Positions 43,102-58,404 of a stretch of 64,000 bases of DNA are shown here, one piece after another (positions within the stretch are counted from its first letter, which is position 1; the number at the start of each line of letters is the position of its first letter). The notes beneath the pieces are model-generated. The model was not told the DNA's origin. It saw nothing but the letters and a program-made list of their open reading frames with translations, and did no database searches. Source of the stretch: Rutpela maculata (Eukaryota > Arthropoda > Insecta > Coleoptera > Cerambycidae); assembly GCA_936432065.2 (NCBI GenBank), contig OW386285.2, positions 102,057,869 through 102,121,868 on the forward strand, in the 5' to 3' direction. A program made the position numbers and the translations under genes.

Positions 43102-45592
43102 AATAATGTTATGAACTGCGCACTGGAAAGGGGAAACTTCTCCGAGAGATGGAGGAAGGCAATGCTGGTGCTAATGAAGAAAGGAGACAAGCCACTGGAC
43201 GAACCATCCTCATGTAGGCCGGTATATCTGTTCGACACAATGGGCAAGTTAATGGAATGGAAGAGCAAGGATTATCGGACAACCAGTTCAGTTTTAGGAA
43301 AGGGAGATCCACGGTAGGAACGATAAGCCGCCTAACCGAGATGCTGAGGAGGCTATGAAGGCCAAGAAGATGTGTGCGTAGTAACGCTGGACGTTCGAAA
43401 CTCTTTCAACACTGCGGATTGGGGTGAGATAGTTAGGAAGTTACGAAAGTTGAGAATAGCCCCGTACCTGCTCAGGATACTAAAGAGCTACATCGAGAAC
43501 AGGTGGATAGGGCTGGAGGTAGAGGGCGCTATCCAGTGAAGGAAGATGACTTGTGGTGTTCTACAGGGATCGGTCCTGGACCCAACCCTGTAGAATATAA
43601 TGTTCGATGATGCAGTACATTATAGCCGGACAGCCGGCCGTCGAATATCCTATGAATAAGATACATGAAAAACTTTTTGTGAGTGATTAGTACTACCACA
43701 GACCTAAAGAGAGCCACCTTTTATACGAGCTAATTTTGCCCGCGTCATGGATTTTTGACCTCATTTCCGGTTACGATTTTTAATGTTTTTTTAAGTCAAC
43801 CATAGTCCCTTGGGGTAAATCCTTTACCCCACCGGATCGCAAAACATGTACCCCCCGTTTTCGAGGGCGCGGAACACGATAATGACAATATTTTCCGACC
43901 TAGCGTCCAAGCGCTACCCCCAAATCGAAAAAACCACCCACATTTCCAATTTTCCGGTGCTACGCTTGCGAGGGCTTGCCAGGTCTGGTTTTTCTTGGTC
44001 AGATTGAATAAAATAAGTAAATATTGGCCACAGGTGACCTAACCCACCTCCGGGGGTTGAAACTACCCCCACCTTCAATAACTAAATGCCACGAAAACAG
44101 CGAAAATCAGTTGGAAACTGATATACTCCCGTTTTCGAGGGCGAGGAATACGATAGTGATACTATTTCACAACCTACCCTTTACCCACTACCCCTAAACC
44201 TTTTCAAATTTTCCGGTGCTAGGCTTGCGAGGGCCTATCGTATCCTTTTTTTTTTGGTCAGTTAGAACAAAGTAGTTAAATATTTGAATCTACCCTCATC
44301 CCCGATAACTAAATGCCACGAAAACAATGAAAATCGGCTGGAAAGCCGTATACCCCCGTTCTCGAAGGCGGGGAATACGATGGTGACAATATCTTTCGAC
44401 CTATAATCCAACTGCTACCCCCCAAATCGAAAAAACCACCCCTTTTTACGATTTTTCGGTGCTACGCTTGCGAGGGCTTGTCGGATCGTTTTTTTTTGGT
44501 CAATTTCAATAAAATAAAATAAAATAAATAAATATTGACCACAGGGGTGAAAAAAAAATTGAATTGTGATTTTGTGTGCGTACAAGAACCAAAAGCGCAA
44601 AAAGGGGTGGGTTTTTTTCGATTTAGGGATAGTGGGTGAAGGGTAGGTCGGGAAATATTGTCACTATCGTATTCCCCGCCTTCGATAACGGGGGTATACT
44701 GCTTTCCAGCAGATTTTCGTTGTTTTCGTGGCATTTAGTTATTGTGGGTGGGGGTAGATTCAACCCCTGGGGGTTGGTTAGGTCACCTGTGATAAATATT
44801 TAAAGAAAAACCAGATCTGGCAACTCTCGCAAGCGTAGCACCGGAAAATCGGAAACGGGGGTGGTCTTTTCGATTAGGGGTAGCGGTTGGACGCTAGGTA
44901 GGAAAATATTGCCACCATCGTGTTCCCCGCCCTCGGAAACGGGGGATACATGTCTTGCGGTCCGGTGGGGTAAAAGTTTTACCCCAAGGGATTATTGATG
45001 ACTTAAGAAAACATTAAAAATCTTAATCGGAAGTGAGGTCAAAAATCCATGACGCGGGCAAAATTAGCTCGTATAAAAGGTGGCTCTCTTCAGGACTGTG
45101 GTAGTACTAATCACTCACAAAAAGTTTTTTATGTATCTTATTCATAGGATATTCGACGGCCGGCTCTCCGTCTATTAAGGTGATCGGATATGACGACGTT
45201 TTGACAATAACGGTCACGGCAAGAATGACGTAGGAAATCGAAGGGGCGGTTAAAGCGGCCATCGCAAAAATAGAGAGATGGGTAAAGGGGGGGAAGCTGT
45301 AGCTTGCCTATGGAAAACCGAGCTGGCGGTCATAACCAGAAAGAGGAACCTCTCTGTCGTGAAAATAAGGGTAGGAGAGCTGGATGCCAGTCCCAGCTAG
45401 AAGATAAAATACCTGGGCGTATGGCTCGATTTGAAGTTGCCATACAGGGTGCATGTGGCGAAAACGGAGGAAAAAGCTGGAAGAGTGGCAACGGCCTTAG
45501 GGGCAGGCTGATGCACAACACCACGGACCGAAGACCAGCAAGAGGAGGGTGATGCAATCCATTCTCCTGTACGCGACCTCGGTAAGTGCGAT
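43102..45592 (+). pseudogene. R1-like LINE reverse transcriptase, split by a foldback element
   Basis: 43102-43630: GNFSERWRKAMLVLMKKGDK, DEPSSCRPVYLFDTMGKLME, FRKGRSTVGTI, VVTLDVRNSFNTADW, PYLLRILKSYIENRW and CGVLQGSVLDPTL, over several frames. After the insertion (43631-45165), 45166-45592 continues with VKVIGYDD, KTELAVITRKR, KYLGVWLDLKLPYRVHVAKT and KAGRVATAL. This order is typical of R1-clade LINEs (F-E-W, S-RP, VTLDV-NAFNTA, GVPQGS, GYADD, YLGV-LD). Many frameshifts and stops; the YADD motif has decayed. Confidence 0.75.
43631..45165. mobile_element. Foldback element with modular arms
   Basis: Ends AGCCGGCCGTCGAATATCC and GGATATTCGACGGCCGGCT. The outer ~200 bp are near-perfect mirrors. 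The arms contain 2-3 diverged units of about 200-260 bp with CGTTTTCGAGGGCG, CGGTGCTACGCTTGCGAGG and AACTAAATGCCACGAAAAC words. No coding content. Confidence 0.8.
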
Positions 45593-45904
45593 GTTCCAAA
45601 TTTCGAAGGCGGATATCTCGGGAACAGAACATATCGACAAATAGTAAGTAGTGATTCTTGTAGCAAATTTTGTCAGCTTCAATGCATAAAGTGGTCAAGC
45701 CGCTACGACGCGACGCATAGTTTCCGAGATATCAGCGAAAAAACAAGAAATGGGACCTTTAAAGTGCCCCCTTCCCCCCCGCTCACCTCCTAGGAGTGGG
45801 GACTTTTGATATGTTCATCTCCAGACTAGTCCAAACAAAGTTCCGAAGTCAAATTTTCTGTCCCGAAAATTTCTCTCTATAATCATTCGTTTCCTGGCCT
45901 AAAG
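45593..45904. other. Unclassified fragment
   Basis: Contains two reversed copies of a CGAGATATC-like word and a C-rich tract; may be part of another element. Nothing coding. Confidence 0.35.
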
Positions 45905-46400
45905 GCGCCCAAGTAACGATTTTTTATAATTTTAAACAATCTTTTGATAAAATTTTGATTTACTTTCAACATTTATGTCCGCGATATTGGATTAGCCATC
46001 TTTAATTTTGAAATTTCAAAATTCGGGCTCGATAGAATTAAAGGTAATTTCATAACGAATAGTTAAAAAAAAAATTAAGTTTCATTAATTCCAGGCTTGG
46101 GAATTATCGTTTGTCCAAAAAATGAGCTATTTGCCCCACTGTGCGTCGCCCCTATCTTGTCTCACAGATATGTTTTCAAACTGTAGTTTGTGCATTAGCA
46201 TTGATATTAATCTGGTTTTATTTAAGCAATTCGATAGGAACTTTTCTTGGCTAAGAGTCACTTGCATTGTTTCGTCGAAAGGGACTCTACCGATTCAGAA
46301 ATTGAAGCAGGTCGTCGAGGTATATGAGGTTCCTAGAGTAGATTCACTTAAGATCTAAGCATTCCGATTTTGTTATATACCAATTATTAATCAATAATAA
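45905..46400. repeat. Outer part of the left arm of a large inverted duplication
   Basis: Reverse complement of about 52015-52500 with few differences. It contains the end of the Transib-like element up to CCCCACTGTG (46132-46141), its CGTCG flank, and the adjoining CXC copy 4 coding sequence (46147-46360), ending in a TAA-rich run. Confidence 0.9.
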
Positions 46401-46440
46401 TAATAATGATAATAATAATAATTATAATACTTTTTGTTGA
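46401..46440. repeat. TAA-type microsatellite at LINE junction
   Basis: AATAATAATAATGATAATAATAATAATTAT precedes the R4/Dong-like LINE; a shorter AATAATAATA occurs after it near 47982. Confidence 0.8.
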
Positions 46441-47985
46441 CGACCTGAAACTATACGCTGAAACCGAAGAACACCTAGAGACATTAATCGGCACCACCAA
46501 ACTCTTCAGCAATTCAATAAAAATGAATTTCGGCCTCGAGAAATGTGCCACCGTACATGTAATAAAAGGCTCCCTACAACAACGGTTAGGGGATATTTTA
46601 GAAATTAGTGCACTCCACCCAGATGACACATACAAGTACTTGGGAATACAACAAAACCTAGGCATCTCACATACAGCCATAAAATAAGAATTTAAGAGAA
46701 AATATAGATATAGACTTACCAAACTTCTCAATACGAAATTAAATGCAAAAAATCTTATCTCCGCCATTAACACCTGGGCAACACCTACACTCATTTATTT
46801 GTTTGGGATCGTTAAATGGAGTGAAGTGGATCTAGATGAACTTGATAGAATGACCAGGCGTTTATTAAATAAATTTAGATACCTACATCGAAACTCAGCA
46901 GTTGAACGTCTATACCTAGCGAGAAAAGATGGAGGCAGAGGCCTACTAAACCTAAAATGTCTGTGCAGATCGCAGGAGAGTAAAATCAGAAAATATATGA
47001 AGGAACATTAACACCCTAACATCAAAAAAATAGTCAGCCTCGACGACGCATTTACTCCACTTAAACTCTCCTCTCCCGATCCTGTCACCCCGCTAGAAGA
47101 CAGGACATCAAGGCTCGCTTCATGGCGCGAGAAGTCTCTCCATGGAAGATACCCAACTCAACTATCTGCTGATTATATAGATAGAATGTCATCCCTTTCG
47201 CATCTAAAAAAAGGATACTTACATCCAGAGACTGAAGGTTTCATTACCGCAATACAAGATAAAGTAATAAAAACAAAAAACTACGAGAGAAATATTCTAA
47301 AACTGAACGTCATTGATAAATGCAGAAGGTGTAACCAACCAGGGGAAACTATAGAGCACATTATGAGCGGCTGCCCAGCATTATCAGATACAGAATACTT
47401 AGGCAGACACAACCAGGTGGCCAAAATCATCCATTCCCACCTAGCTTCAAAATATGGCCTGATCCAGAACGTACAGCCATATTACAAGTACACGCCAGTC
47501 CCAGTTCTTGAGTCCAACGATACAATTCTATATTGGGACAGACAGATAATAACTGACAAAACAGTGGATTTCAATAGACCAGACATGGGGTACTAATCGA
47601 CAAACAAAATAAAAAAGCATGGATTATCGACGTAGCAGTTCCGCTCACCCATAACCTACAAAAAACAGAACAACATAAACTACAAAAATATACAAATGTC
47701 GCTATCGAAATTAAAAGACTCTGGAAGCTTAACGAAGCCATAATAGTTCCGCTCGTGATATCAGTAGACGGAGTTCTTACTAAAAATTTACAGCCAAAAC
47801 TTACCATCCTCGAATTACCTACTTACCTAGTCTCCATCATGCAGAAAGCCGTTATATTACAGACATGCCAAATAGTACGAAAATTTCTATCGTACTAGTC
47901 GCAGCTGGCCGAAGTGAATTCTTCTCCAACTGGGATAATGTTTTTTAAATAAAAGTCCGGTATAAACTGAGAAAAAAAAAGAATA
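46430..47985 (+). pseudogene. R4/Dong-like LINE ORF with C-terminal endonuclease
   Basis: 5'-truncated just before the RT catalytic site: FVDDLKLYAETEEHLETL, FGLEKCATVHVIKG, YKYLGIQ, LNTKLNAKNLISAINTWATP, DRMTRRLLNKFRYLHR and ARKDGGRGLLNLKC. Next is a zinc motif, CRRCNQPGETIEHIMSGC-type, then FNRPDMG and, after a 1-nt slip near 47590, KAWIIDVAVPLTHNL. The last two form the restriction-like endonuclease signature (RPD...IDVA-P) of the R2/R4 group. Stops or shifts occur near 46686, 47010 and 47590. Its position in a TAA run fits the Dong target preference. Confidence 0.75.
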
Positions 47986-49830
47986 ATAATATATTTATTC
48001 ATCCGTATTACAGATCATTTCAAATACACATGATATATAGGATATGTCAGATTACGAGTCCGAGTTTAAGTTAATAAACTGGTGGTCAGGAACACTTCAC
48101 AGTATAGATAAAATAATTAAAATAATTAAAAAGAATATACTTTACAATAGGTTTACCTAGAATTAGATATAAAATGTTTACATGTATATGTAATAGTTAA
48201 AACCTGTCATTAAAAAATTCATGCATTGAATAATAACACTTAGATACAAGGAATTTTTTAATGTCATTTTTAAATTTACTTGTAGATGGACAGATTTTAA
48301 ATTCATTTGGTAGATGATTGTAAATTTGTATACATTTGTAGTGTGCAGATCTTTCATAAGCTGCTGTCCTATGCATTTCATTTTGAAGAGCGTTTCGAAA
48401 CCTGGTTGAGTAATTATGGTTTGAGCTATTTTCCTCAAAAAGGTTAAGATTGTTTTTGACATAGAGTGAACACTTGAGAATGCATATGCAATAGAATGTG
48501 AGAATTCCGTTGTTTATAAATAAGTCCCGGCAAGATTCACGTCTTTTCTTATTATAGATAAGACGTACAATTCTTTTTTGGGCTAGGAATACTCTGTTTA
48601 CGCCCACTGCGCTTCCCCATAGTACGACATGATATGACATAGCTGAATATACAAGCGCATAATAAACCTGCATCATTATTTCAGAGTGCAGATCATATCT
48701 GAGTTGCATGATAGCAAAAAAAAGCACTACTCAATTTCTTTGCAACTACATCAATATGTATTTCCCAGCACATTTTGTGGTCAACACTGACACCAAGAAA
48801 TTTTGTGCTCTTATCAAGAGACATGTTACATAGCTCCGCAGGAAATTATATGTTTCTGTTAAAGTAAATGCATTTTGTTTTCTCTTAATTTAACATAAGG
48901 CTATTTTTTTTCTCCATCCTGCCATTTCATCCACGATAGTACCTATTGATCTCTGCAGTTGTTCCAGTGATGGTTCTGCTATAGCAATCGAGGTGTCATC
49001 TGCATAAGTAGTAACATGCCCCTTGCTAATACATTGTGGCAGATCATTAACAAATAATAAAAATATTAAAGAACCCAGTATGGAGCCTTACGCTACTCCA
49101 AAGTCGATATCAAAGTGGTCAGAATAATGACCATTTATTGAAGTGAAGATTTTCCTTCCACTTAGAAATGAAATTATCCAGTCTAATGTAATTCCTCTTA
49201 TACCTAAGTTTTGTAGTTTTACACTAATGAATTTTATGTTAATGGAGTCAAGAGCTTTAGACAGATCAAAGAAAACTCCTGCAACATATTTTTATCTAGT
49301 TCTGTATTTAATAAGTTAACGAAACTCACTACAGCAGTTTCCGTTGACCCGTTTGTGCGGAAGCCATGTTGAGATTCACTTAAGATATTGTATTTATCTA
49401 GGAAGGAGATAAGCCTATTATACATTAGTTTCTCAATTATTTTTGAAAATACACTTAGAATACATATGGGACGATAATTGTCTATATCCGCTGGATCACC
49501 ACTTTTAAATATAGATATGATTTTTCCTAATTTTAAGATGTCAAGAAATTCACCTTTTGCAAATGACATGTTTATTAAAATTGTTAGGGATTTAGCTATT
49601 GATTCACCATGCTTTTATTACACTCACCAGCACTTCATCATATCCATACGAACAAGAATTTTTTAAGTTTCTTATTACATTTAGTACCTCTTCACTGGTT
49701 ACTGGTTCACAGAAAATTGAATGTGGAATTATTTCACCTGTTGTGCAAGACTGGGATTTATCATTGCCAAAGTGAGAATATAATGCAGAATCCGAGTAAA
49801 GAGATGATGATGGGATGATTTCTTTGATTT
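47985..49830 (-). pseudogene. LINE reverse transcriptase, left-arm copy
   Basis: Minus strand, from about 49830 down to 48190: VTSEEVLNVIRNLKN, SFAKGEFLDILKLGKIIS, YRPICILSVFSKIIEK, SQHGFRTNGSTETA, a decayed DLSKAFD region, the YADDTSIA segment (near 49000), FLGVSVDHKMCWEIHID, and a C-terminal YSTRFRNALQNEMHR...FNDRF end at about 48197. It is a near-identical inverted copy of 50317-51995 but extends about 160 bp further at its 5' side. The tail is TAA-type. Several frameshifts. Jockey/CR1-like. Confidence 0.8.
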
Positions 49831-50033
49831 TTTTTAAATAACCCTTTCACCAATAAAGCTGGTCCAAATTTCTCAACTACCTCCGATTTACAAGGGAGGC
49901 GGCCCCCGCCTCCCCTCTCCGCGCTGCTCATTTGCACCGCCGGCGCCGTGTCTAGAATATTGAATATCCTCTCTAATAACTACATTTTCGATTAGTCATG
50001 ACTTTTTGTTGCTTGGAAAATAATAGTTCTGGT

Positions 50034-52520
<2,487 letters not shown>

Positions 52521-54525
52521 CTGATCCTCGAATTTTGCGATTCAAAAAACCAAGATAGCGGATCCAATATGGCGGCCATAATATATTTTTAAATGAAATG
52601 CACATGCACAAACTGTTAAAAATTGTTACTTAGGACTTTTAAGGGTTTCTGATCGAGAATCTGAAATCTAAATTACGTAATATCGTAATCCAAAATGGCG
52701 AATCCAATATGGCGTCCATAATATTTTTTTAATTGACATGTAAATGCGCAAATTGTTATAAGTTGTTACTTAGGGATTTTAGCTGATCATGAACCATCCA
52801 AATTACGTAATATCGAAATCCAAGATGTCGGATCCAATATGGCGGCCATAATATTTTTTTAAATGATAAATATTGTTACTTAGGGCTTTTAAGGGTTTCT
52901 GACCATGAATATGAAGTTTAAATTATGTAATATCGTAATCCAAGATGGCGGATCCAATATGGCGGCCATAATATATTTTTAAATGAAATGTACATACGCA
53001 AATTATTAAAAATTAGGTTTAAATATGTCAACATTTTTTATTGGTTATCTCATTTTTTTATAAGATGGCATATTCGAATCTGCCATATTCGAATCTGCCA
53101 TCGAAATTACGAATGCGTAGTTAGCAATCGCAAAAACCTGCAAGTAACAATTTTTAACTATTTTCGCATGTAATCATAATTTTTAAAAAATTTATGGCAG
53201 CCATATTGAATTTAATTTTCTGGTTTGCAAAATATCGAAATTATAATATCCGAAACGAGATTAGCAAACTGCGAAACCCCCGAAAAACAAATTTTAACAG
53301 TTTCCTTCTTGATTTTTAACTTACGGACACCATATTGGATCCGCCATCTTGGATTTCGATATTACGTAATTTGGACTTCAGATTCATGATCAGCAATCTC
53401 TAGAACCCCCAAGTAACAATTTTTAACAATTTGCGCATTTACATGTCAATTAAAAAATATATTATGGCCGCCATATTGGATTCGCCATTTTGGATTACGA
53501 TATTACGTAATTTAGATTTCAGATTCTCGATCAGAAACCCTTAAAAGTCCTAAGTAACCATTCTTAGCAGTTCGTGCAGGTACATTTCATTTAAAAATAT
53601 ATTATGGCCGCCATATTGGATCCGCTATCTTGGTTTTTTGAATCGCAAAATTCGGGAATCAGAAATGAGATTGGAAACCAAAAGAACCCCCAAGTAACAA
53701 TTTTTTATAATTTTAAACAATCTTTTGATAAAATTTTAATTTACTTTCAAAATTTATGTCCGCGATATTGGATTAGCCATCTTTAATTTTGAAATGTCAA
53801 AATTCGGGCTCGATAGAATTAAAGGCAATTTTATAACGAATAGTTTTAAAAAAAATTAAGTTTCATTAATTCCAGGCTTGGGAATTATCGTTTGTCCAAA
53901 AAATGAGCTATTTGCCCCACTGTGCGACGCCGACTCTCGAACCAACAAGTTTTTTCCTCAAACCAGGTAGAGGAAAAATAGAATCAAAGATATACTCTTC
54001 TGCTAGTATAGATAAGTTTCCCAATTGTAAAAACCATTTATTATTTCTACATGCCATCACTAGGTGCGACAAATCTGCACTCGTTAGCAAAGGATAAATA
54101 AAAGTTCATAAAATGTTCGAAAAACATCCAGACTTGCAGCAAGCATTTTGCAAAATGAAGTATGCATTCTTCTGGCAATGTACTCCTAAATCAGCAGTAT
54201 CCATTAACAACTATCGATACATGACATACGCGAAGTCAAAAAGACTTATCGTCACTTCAACCGATTGCCGTAGCTGCTCACCAACATCTGAGTCGAGTTT
54301 AGTATCAGATACAGAATTGGCTTGGTAATGATTTAAATCCTGATCAGCTGGGGTGAACGATCAATAATCATATTTTGGAGCCCACTAAAACACTATCGTC
54401 ACCTGCGTCAGATGTACTTCTAAACACCATCTTTTGCAATTGCACTAAAGGATATAACACAAATTGCGGGTGCAGAAAATTTGGGCTGTCCTGTGCAATA
54501 CTTCGTGGCCATTGTCACAGTTAGT

Positions 54526-55177
54526 CATGTCTCAAGGCAAATGTTGATAAGACTCAATAGAAAGTATTCAAGAAGAAGAATATAATTAAATTAATCCCGT
54601 TGATCTCCTCACAGAAAATATTACAGATTACAAAAGAAAATTATGGGGAAGAAAACGAAGAGAGAGAAGAGGATGGAAAGGAATATGTGAAGAGGAAGGG
54701 AGAGGATGAGAACGAGGACGAGCTATAGAAGGAAATTAAAACAAGGAAAACATGGATTATTCCTACTGGTGAAACCATGTAAAAAAACGCACCTTGCAGC
54801 CTACCTCTGAGGTGGCATGGAAACGGATGCACCGCTCATTATTTCTCTAACGTATAGCGTGAAAATGGCTGGTTATAAGTAAAATATGTATATAACTTTT
54901 TTTGTATAGAATTTCCTAGTCTTCCATTTTTTATAATGGCCAAAAAAGTCATACGACCCATAGAAAGCAGGATATTTGCGAAAAAATAATTTCTTTGACC
55001 TTTGATTTTGAATAACTGAAGACGCAAGCGCGATATCGATGGCGATTTTTGAGACATTATTTAAAAAGTCAAAATAAAGATGTATGCAAAATTTCAGCTC
55101 ACTTGGATTTTTTTAGCAGACGGATTCTAATGTGACTGGAATACGAATTAAAACGCATGTTAACCGATTTCTTTATA
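54526..55177. other. Unannotated sequence with purine-rich tract
   Basis: 54640-54740 is a purine-rich run of GAAGAGAGAGAAGAGG type. No gene recognised. Confidence 0.45.
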
Positions 55178-56262
55178 CTACGGGAGCCCACCTTAAGTGT
55201 CCGTGCACCCCCCTGGATCCTTTAGGACAATGTTTTTCATAAAGATTAAAGCGTAAGGAACAATTTAAGACATCTCCTAAAAAAAAATTGGCTGCACTTT
55301 CAAAATGGCATCCGTTAAAAAAAAAATTGCAAATATGGTTTTTGTCATTTAACACAAAAACTAAAAAAGATGGAGAAAAACTTTCTGCACAAGGAACAAA
55401 GTGCATACAATTTTCTACAATTTTGTTTCTATACAATATTTGCATAGGAGTTACCATTTTCCAGATAAATGATTCATCTCTTAAAGTAAAATATAAAATT
55501 CAACATAAAACGTAAAACTACGGAAGCCCACCCTAACTGTCCGTGCACCCCCCCCGATCCTTGGGGACAATGTTTTTCATAAAGATTAAAGCCTAAGGAA
55601 CAATTTAAGACATGTCCTAAAAAAAAACTGGCTGTACCCTCAAAATGGCGTCCGTTTAACACAAAAACTAAAAAAGATGAAGAAAAACTTTCTGCACAAA
55701 AAACAAAGATCATAAAATTTTCTACAATTTTGTTCCTATACAATATTTGGTCAGGAGTTACCGTTTTCCAGATACCACTGTTGCCGTTTTCGAAATAAAT
55801 ATCTGCAAATTATATTATTATTATTATTAAATTTTTTCAGTTTATTTTATTTTATTTTTATGTTAATAATATAAAGTTATATTATACGCCTTACAATAAT
55901 TGTCACAGTTATTTCCTCTAAGTGATTTACCGATATATGAATTTCCATGTTTTCTTAATTTTGGACTCATTTATCTGCAAAATATTGTATAGGTACAAAA
56001 TTGTAGAAAATTTTATGCATGTTTTTTTGTGAAAAAAGTTTTTGTCCATCTTTTTTAGTTCTTGTGTTAAATGACAAAAACAACATCGGCAACAGTTTTT
56101 TTTAACATATAGCCACCATTTTGAAAGTAGAGCCAATTTTTTTTTTTTTAGAACATATCTTAAATTGTTCGTCAGCTAGGCTTTAATCTTTATAATAAAC
56201 ATTGTCCCCAAGGATCGGGCGGGGGGTGCACGTACAGCTAGGGAGGGCTCCCCGACTATTAT
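55178..56262. mobile_element. Inverted-repeat element with three related units
   Basis: GTGTCCGTGCACCCCCC-type ends occur at 55197 and 55537 in direct orientation and, mirrored (GGGGGGTGCACGTACAGC), near 56221. Each ~300-bp unit carries ACAATGTTTTTCATAAAG, CAATTTAAGACAT and TTTCTACAATTTTGT blocks. A non-coding foldback-type repeat. Confidence 0.75.
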
Positions 56263-57298
56263 CGATATTAGGTAATAAGGTTCAATTAACTGAACGAAGG
56301 CAAAATTTTATTTTGAAGGCGGTTCAATTTTCTTCTAAAAATTTTGTTTAGAGAATTTTATGCTCCACAATCTACAACTTTGGCCCTATAAAATTTTGGA
56401 GCATCTGTTACGCTTCTCCCACCGTTTTGGGTAAGAGTCGCAGCGCACCTCTTTTTGTTTATTAGTTTCTTTAAAATTTCTGGATCAATCGAATTCAAGG
56501 CTTTGGATTATTATATTCAGTGGTTTTTAATTCTGAACACTACCAAATTGTCTCAATAACCTCCTAACTAAAGTCACCTTTTTTTTTTGGATTATAAAAG
56601 ATGTCAAAGAAGAAACTGTAGAATATTCAAGTTTCGTAATACGATATAAAAGAATTAGTACTATTTTCCGATAAATGATTTTATGGTATCGGCAGATGAA
56701 ATAAATTTATTGTTAAAATGTCATTCATAGTTTTTTCTGAAGTAACAAACAATTGCAGAGCATCAAAGAAAACAGTTAGGGCCGAAATGAAAAACCAGTG
56801 TTACGATAAATTCAAAGTGGCGGATTTTTGTATTTTCTTGACTAATTATTAAAAAGAGCTAGAAATATGCACGTGAATTTAAAATATCACTGTTGGTTCA
56901 GCCGGAAATGATGTTCTTTTTCTAAAAAATAAAATCATATTTTTTGTAAAATTCTCTTTCCGAGTCTATATTCTATCTTAATTTTTCTTCTCTAGGAGAA
57001 ACTTTCAAAAACAAGCAACTCATTTTGACAATAGTACACGGCTTAAACATCGCATTAACAATCATTACTAGTTTTGCGTTTTTATCAATACTAACTGCAT
57101 ACTAGAATTGGAACAAAAAGCCAAACGCGGTGATAAATTAGTTTGAAAACTAGTGTTAAAAAGAACTCACTGATAATAAATATTAACAAAGTTAGTATCT
57201 AATAAACAGGTGATAACGATAAACACGAAAAAAACTGTCTTATCAAACTTAATAAACTACATGTCACTTAGAACTATTTGAAGTTTTTCATTTCAACC
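56263..57298. other. UGT-2 upstream region
   Basis: AT-rich. Contains ATATTAGGTAATAAGGTT at 56272, which recurs near 59518 (direct) and 59440 (inverted). The UGT-2 promoter should lie near 57100-57290, but I could not identify a reliable TATA box or start site. Confidence 0.4.
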
Positions 57299-57747
57299 AT
57301 GAAGTTGTTATATTTGTTTGAAGTTACTTTACTTTTAAAATTTGCAGGAAGTGCTAGAATATTGGCAATTATATTTTCACCTTCACACAGCCATCAAGTA
57401 GCGTTTAGACCAATATGGACAGAGTTATCAAAAAGAGGGCACGAACTTACTCTCCTGACGACAGATCCAATGAAAGATTCAAAATTAAAAAATATTAAAG
57501 AAATTGATTTGAGTAAATCATATGAAATACTGGAAAAATATGGAGCTTCAGATATTATAACTAATGTAGGAACTTCAAAAAGATCTCTTAAAGAATCTTT
57601 AGATTTATATTTGAAAGCTTTAAGTAAAACAGCTGATTGGCAATTAGGACAACCTGAAGTGAAAAATATTATACAAAACAAAAGCGAAGAGTTTGACTTA
57701 ATTATGGTTGAGATGATGTATCCAACTCATTTGGGATTTGTGGACAG
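57299..57747 (+). CDS. UDP-glycosyltransferase UGT-2, exon 1
   Basis: The ATG at 57299 gives a signal peptide MKLLYLFEVTLLLKFAG, then SARILAIIFSPSHSHQ, FRPIWTELSKRGHE and LLTTDPM, matching UGT-1 closely. It ends MYPTHLGFVDR with donor AG|GTAAGC at 57748. The exon is 449 nt (phase 2) and joins exactly with exon 2 (449 + 382 nt = 277 codons). The product would be an ER-lumen enzyme attaching a sugar from a UDP donor to small lipophilic compounds such as plant toxins, pigments or hormones; the substrate is unknown. No stops or shifts seen. Confidence 0.88.
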
Positions 57748-58404
57748 GTAAGCTTTTAATTTATGTTAAAAAAAGAGTATTAGAAATGTCTAATCTTATG
57801 TATAGGTAACTAGAGGCCTTTTGTATATTTTTTTAGTAATTTGATAAACAAAAAAACACACACCTGTAGGATGAGAATATAAGGTATGTGTGGTAAAATG
57901 ATTATCAGCGAAGTTGGAGTGAACCACTAATTATAGAAGTGCATGTTACTCGCGGGAGACCTAATCAGACATTGTTTAAATCAAAACCGCTGCCCAAAGA
58001 ATCACTACTTTCACATCCATATTCTCTACGCAAGTTTCTTAAAACATAAACAAAATTAAAATTATATTTGCACACCACTATGTGCGAATAATGAATTGTT
58101 CATAGAACTTTAATAATAAAATATTTGAAATCGTCTACTCCAAAAACCCATCAAAACGATATACCACATAGGTAGTGGGGGTGGTGCTGGTGGTGAGGGA
58201 TGGTAGTGCGGGTGACTCAAGCAAAAGAAAAATTTGAGGACTTTAGTGCTTGTACACATAACACTATATCACAATCACTTTACGGAGTGACTGGCTGATG
58301 CCAGAAAAATTTTGAGACCGACTTCTCGCACATACACAATCCCAATTTTATCAACAGATATTTGCTTTTATTGTGAAGATGCTAAATAATGAAGCCATTA
58401 AAAA
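57748..58404. other. UGT-2 intron 1, first part
   Basis: Intronic sequence with no recognised element, apart from a GT/GG-rich patch (GGTAGTGGGGGTGGTGCTGG) near 58171. Confidence 0.5.

Noticed and set aside
44415..45698. Several frames at 44415-44734 and 45304-45698
   Set aside because: Either inside the foldback element or antisense/out-of-frame to the R1-like LINE.
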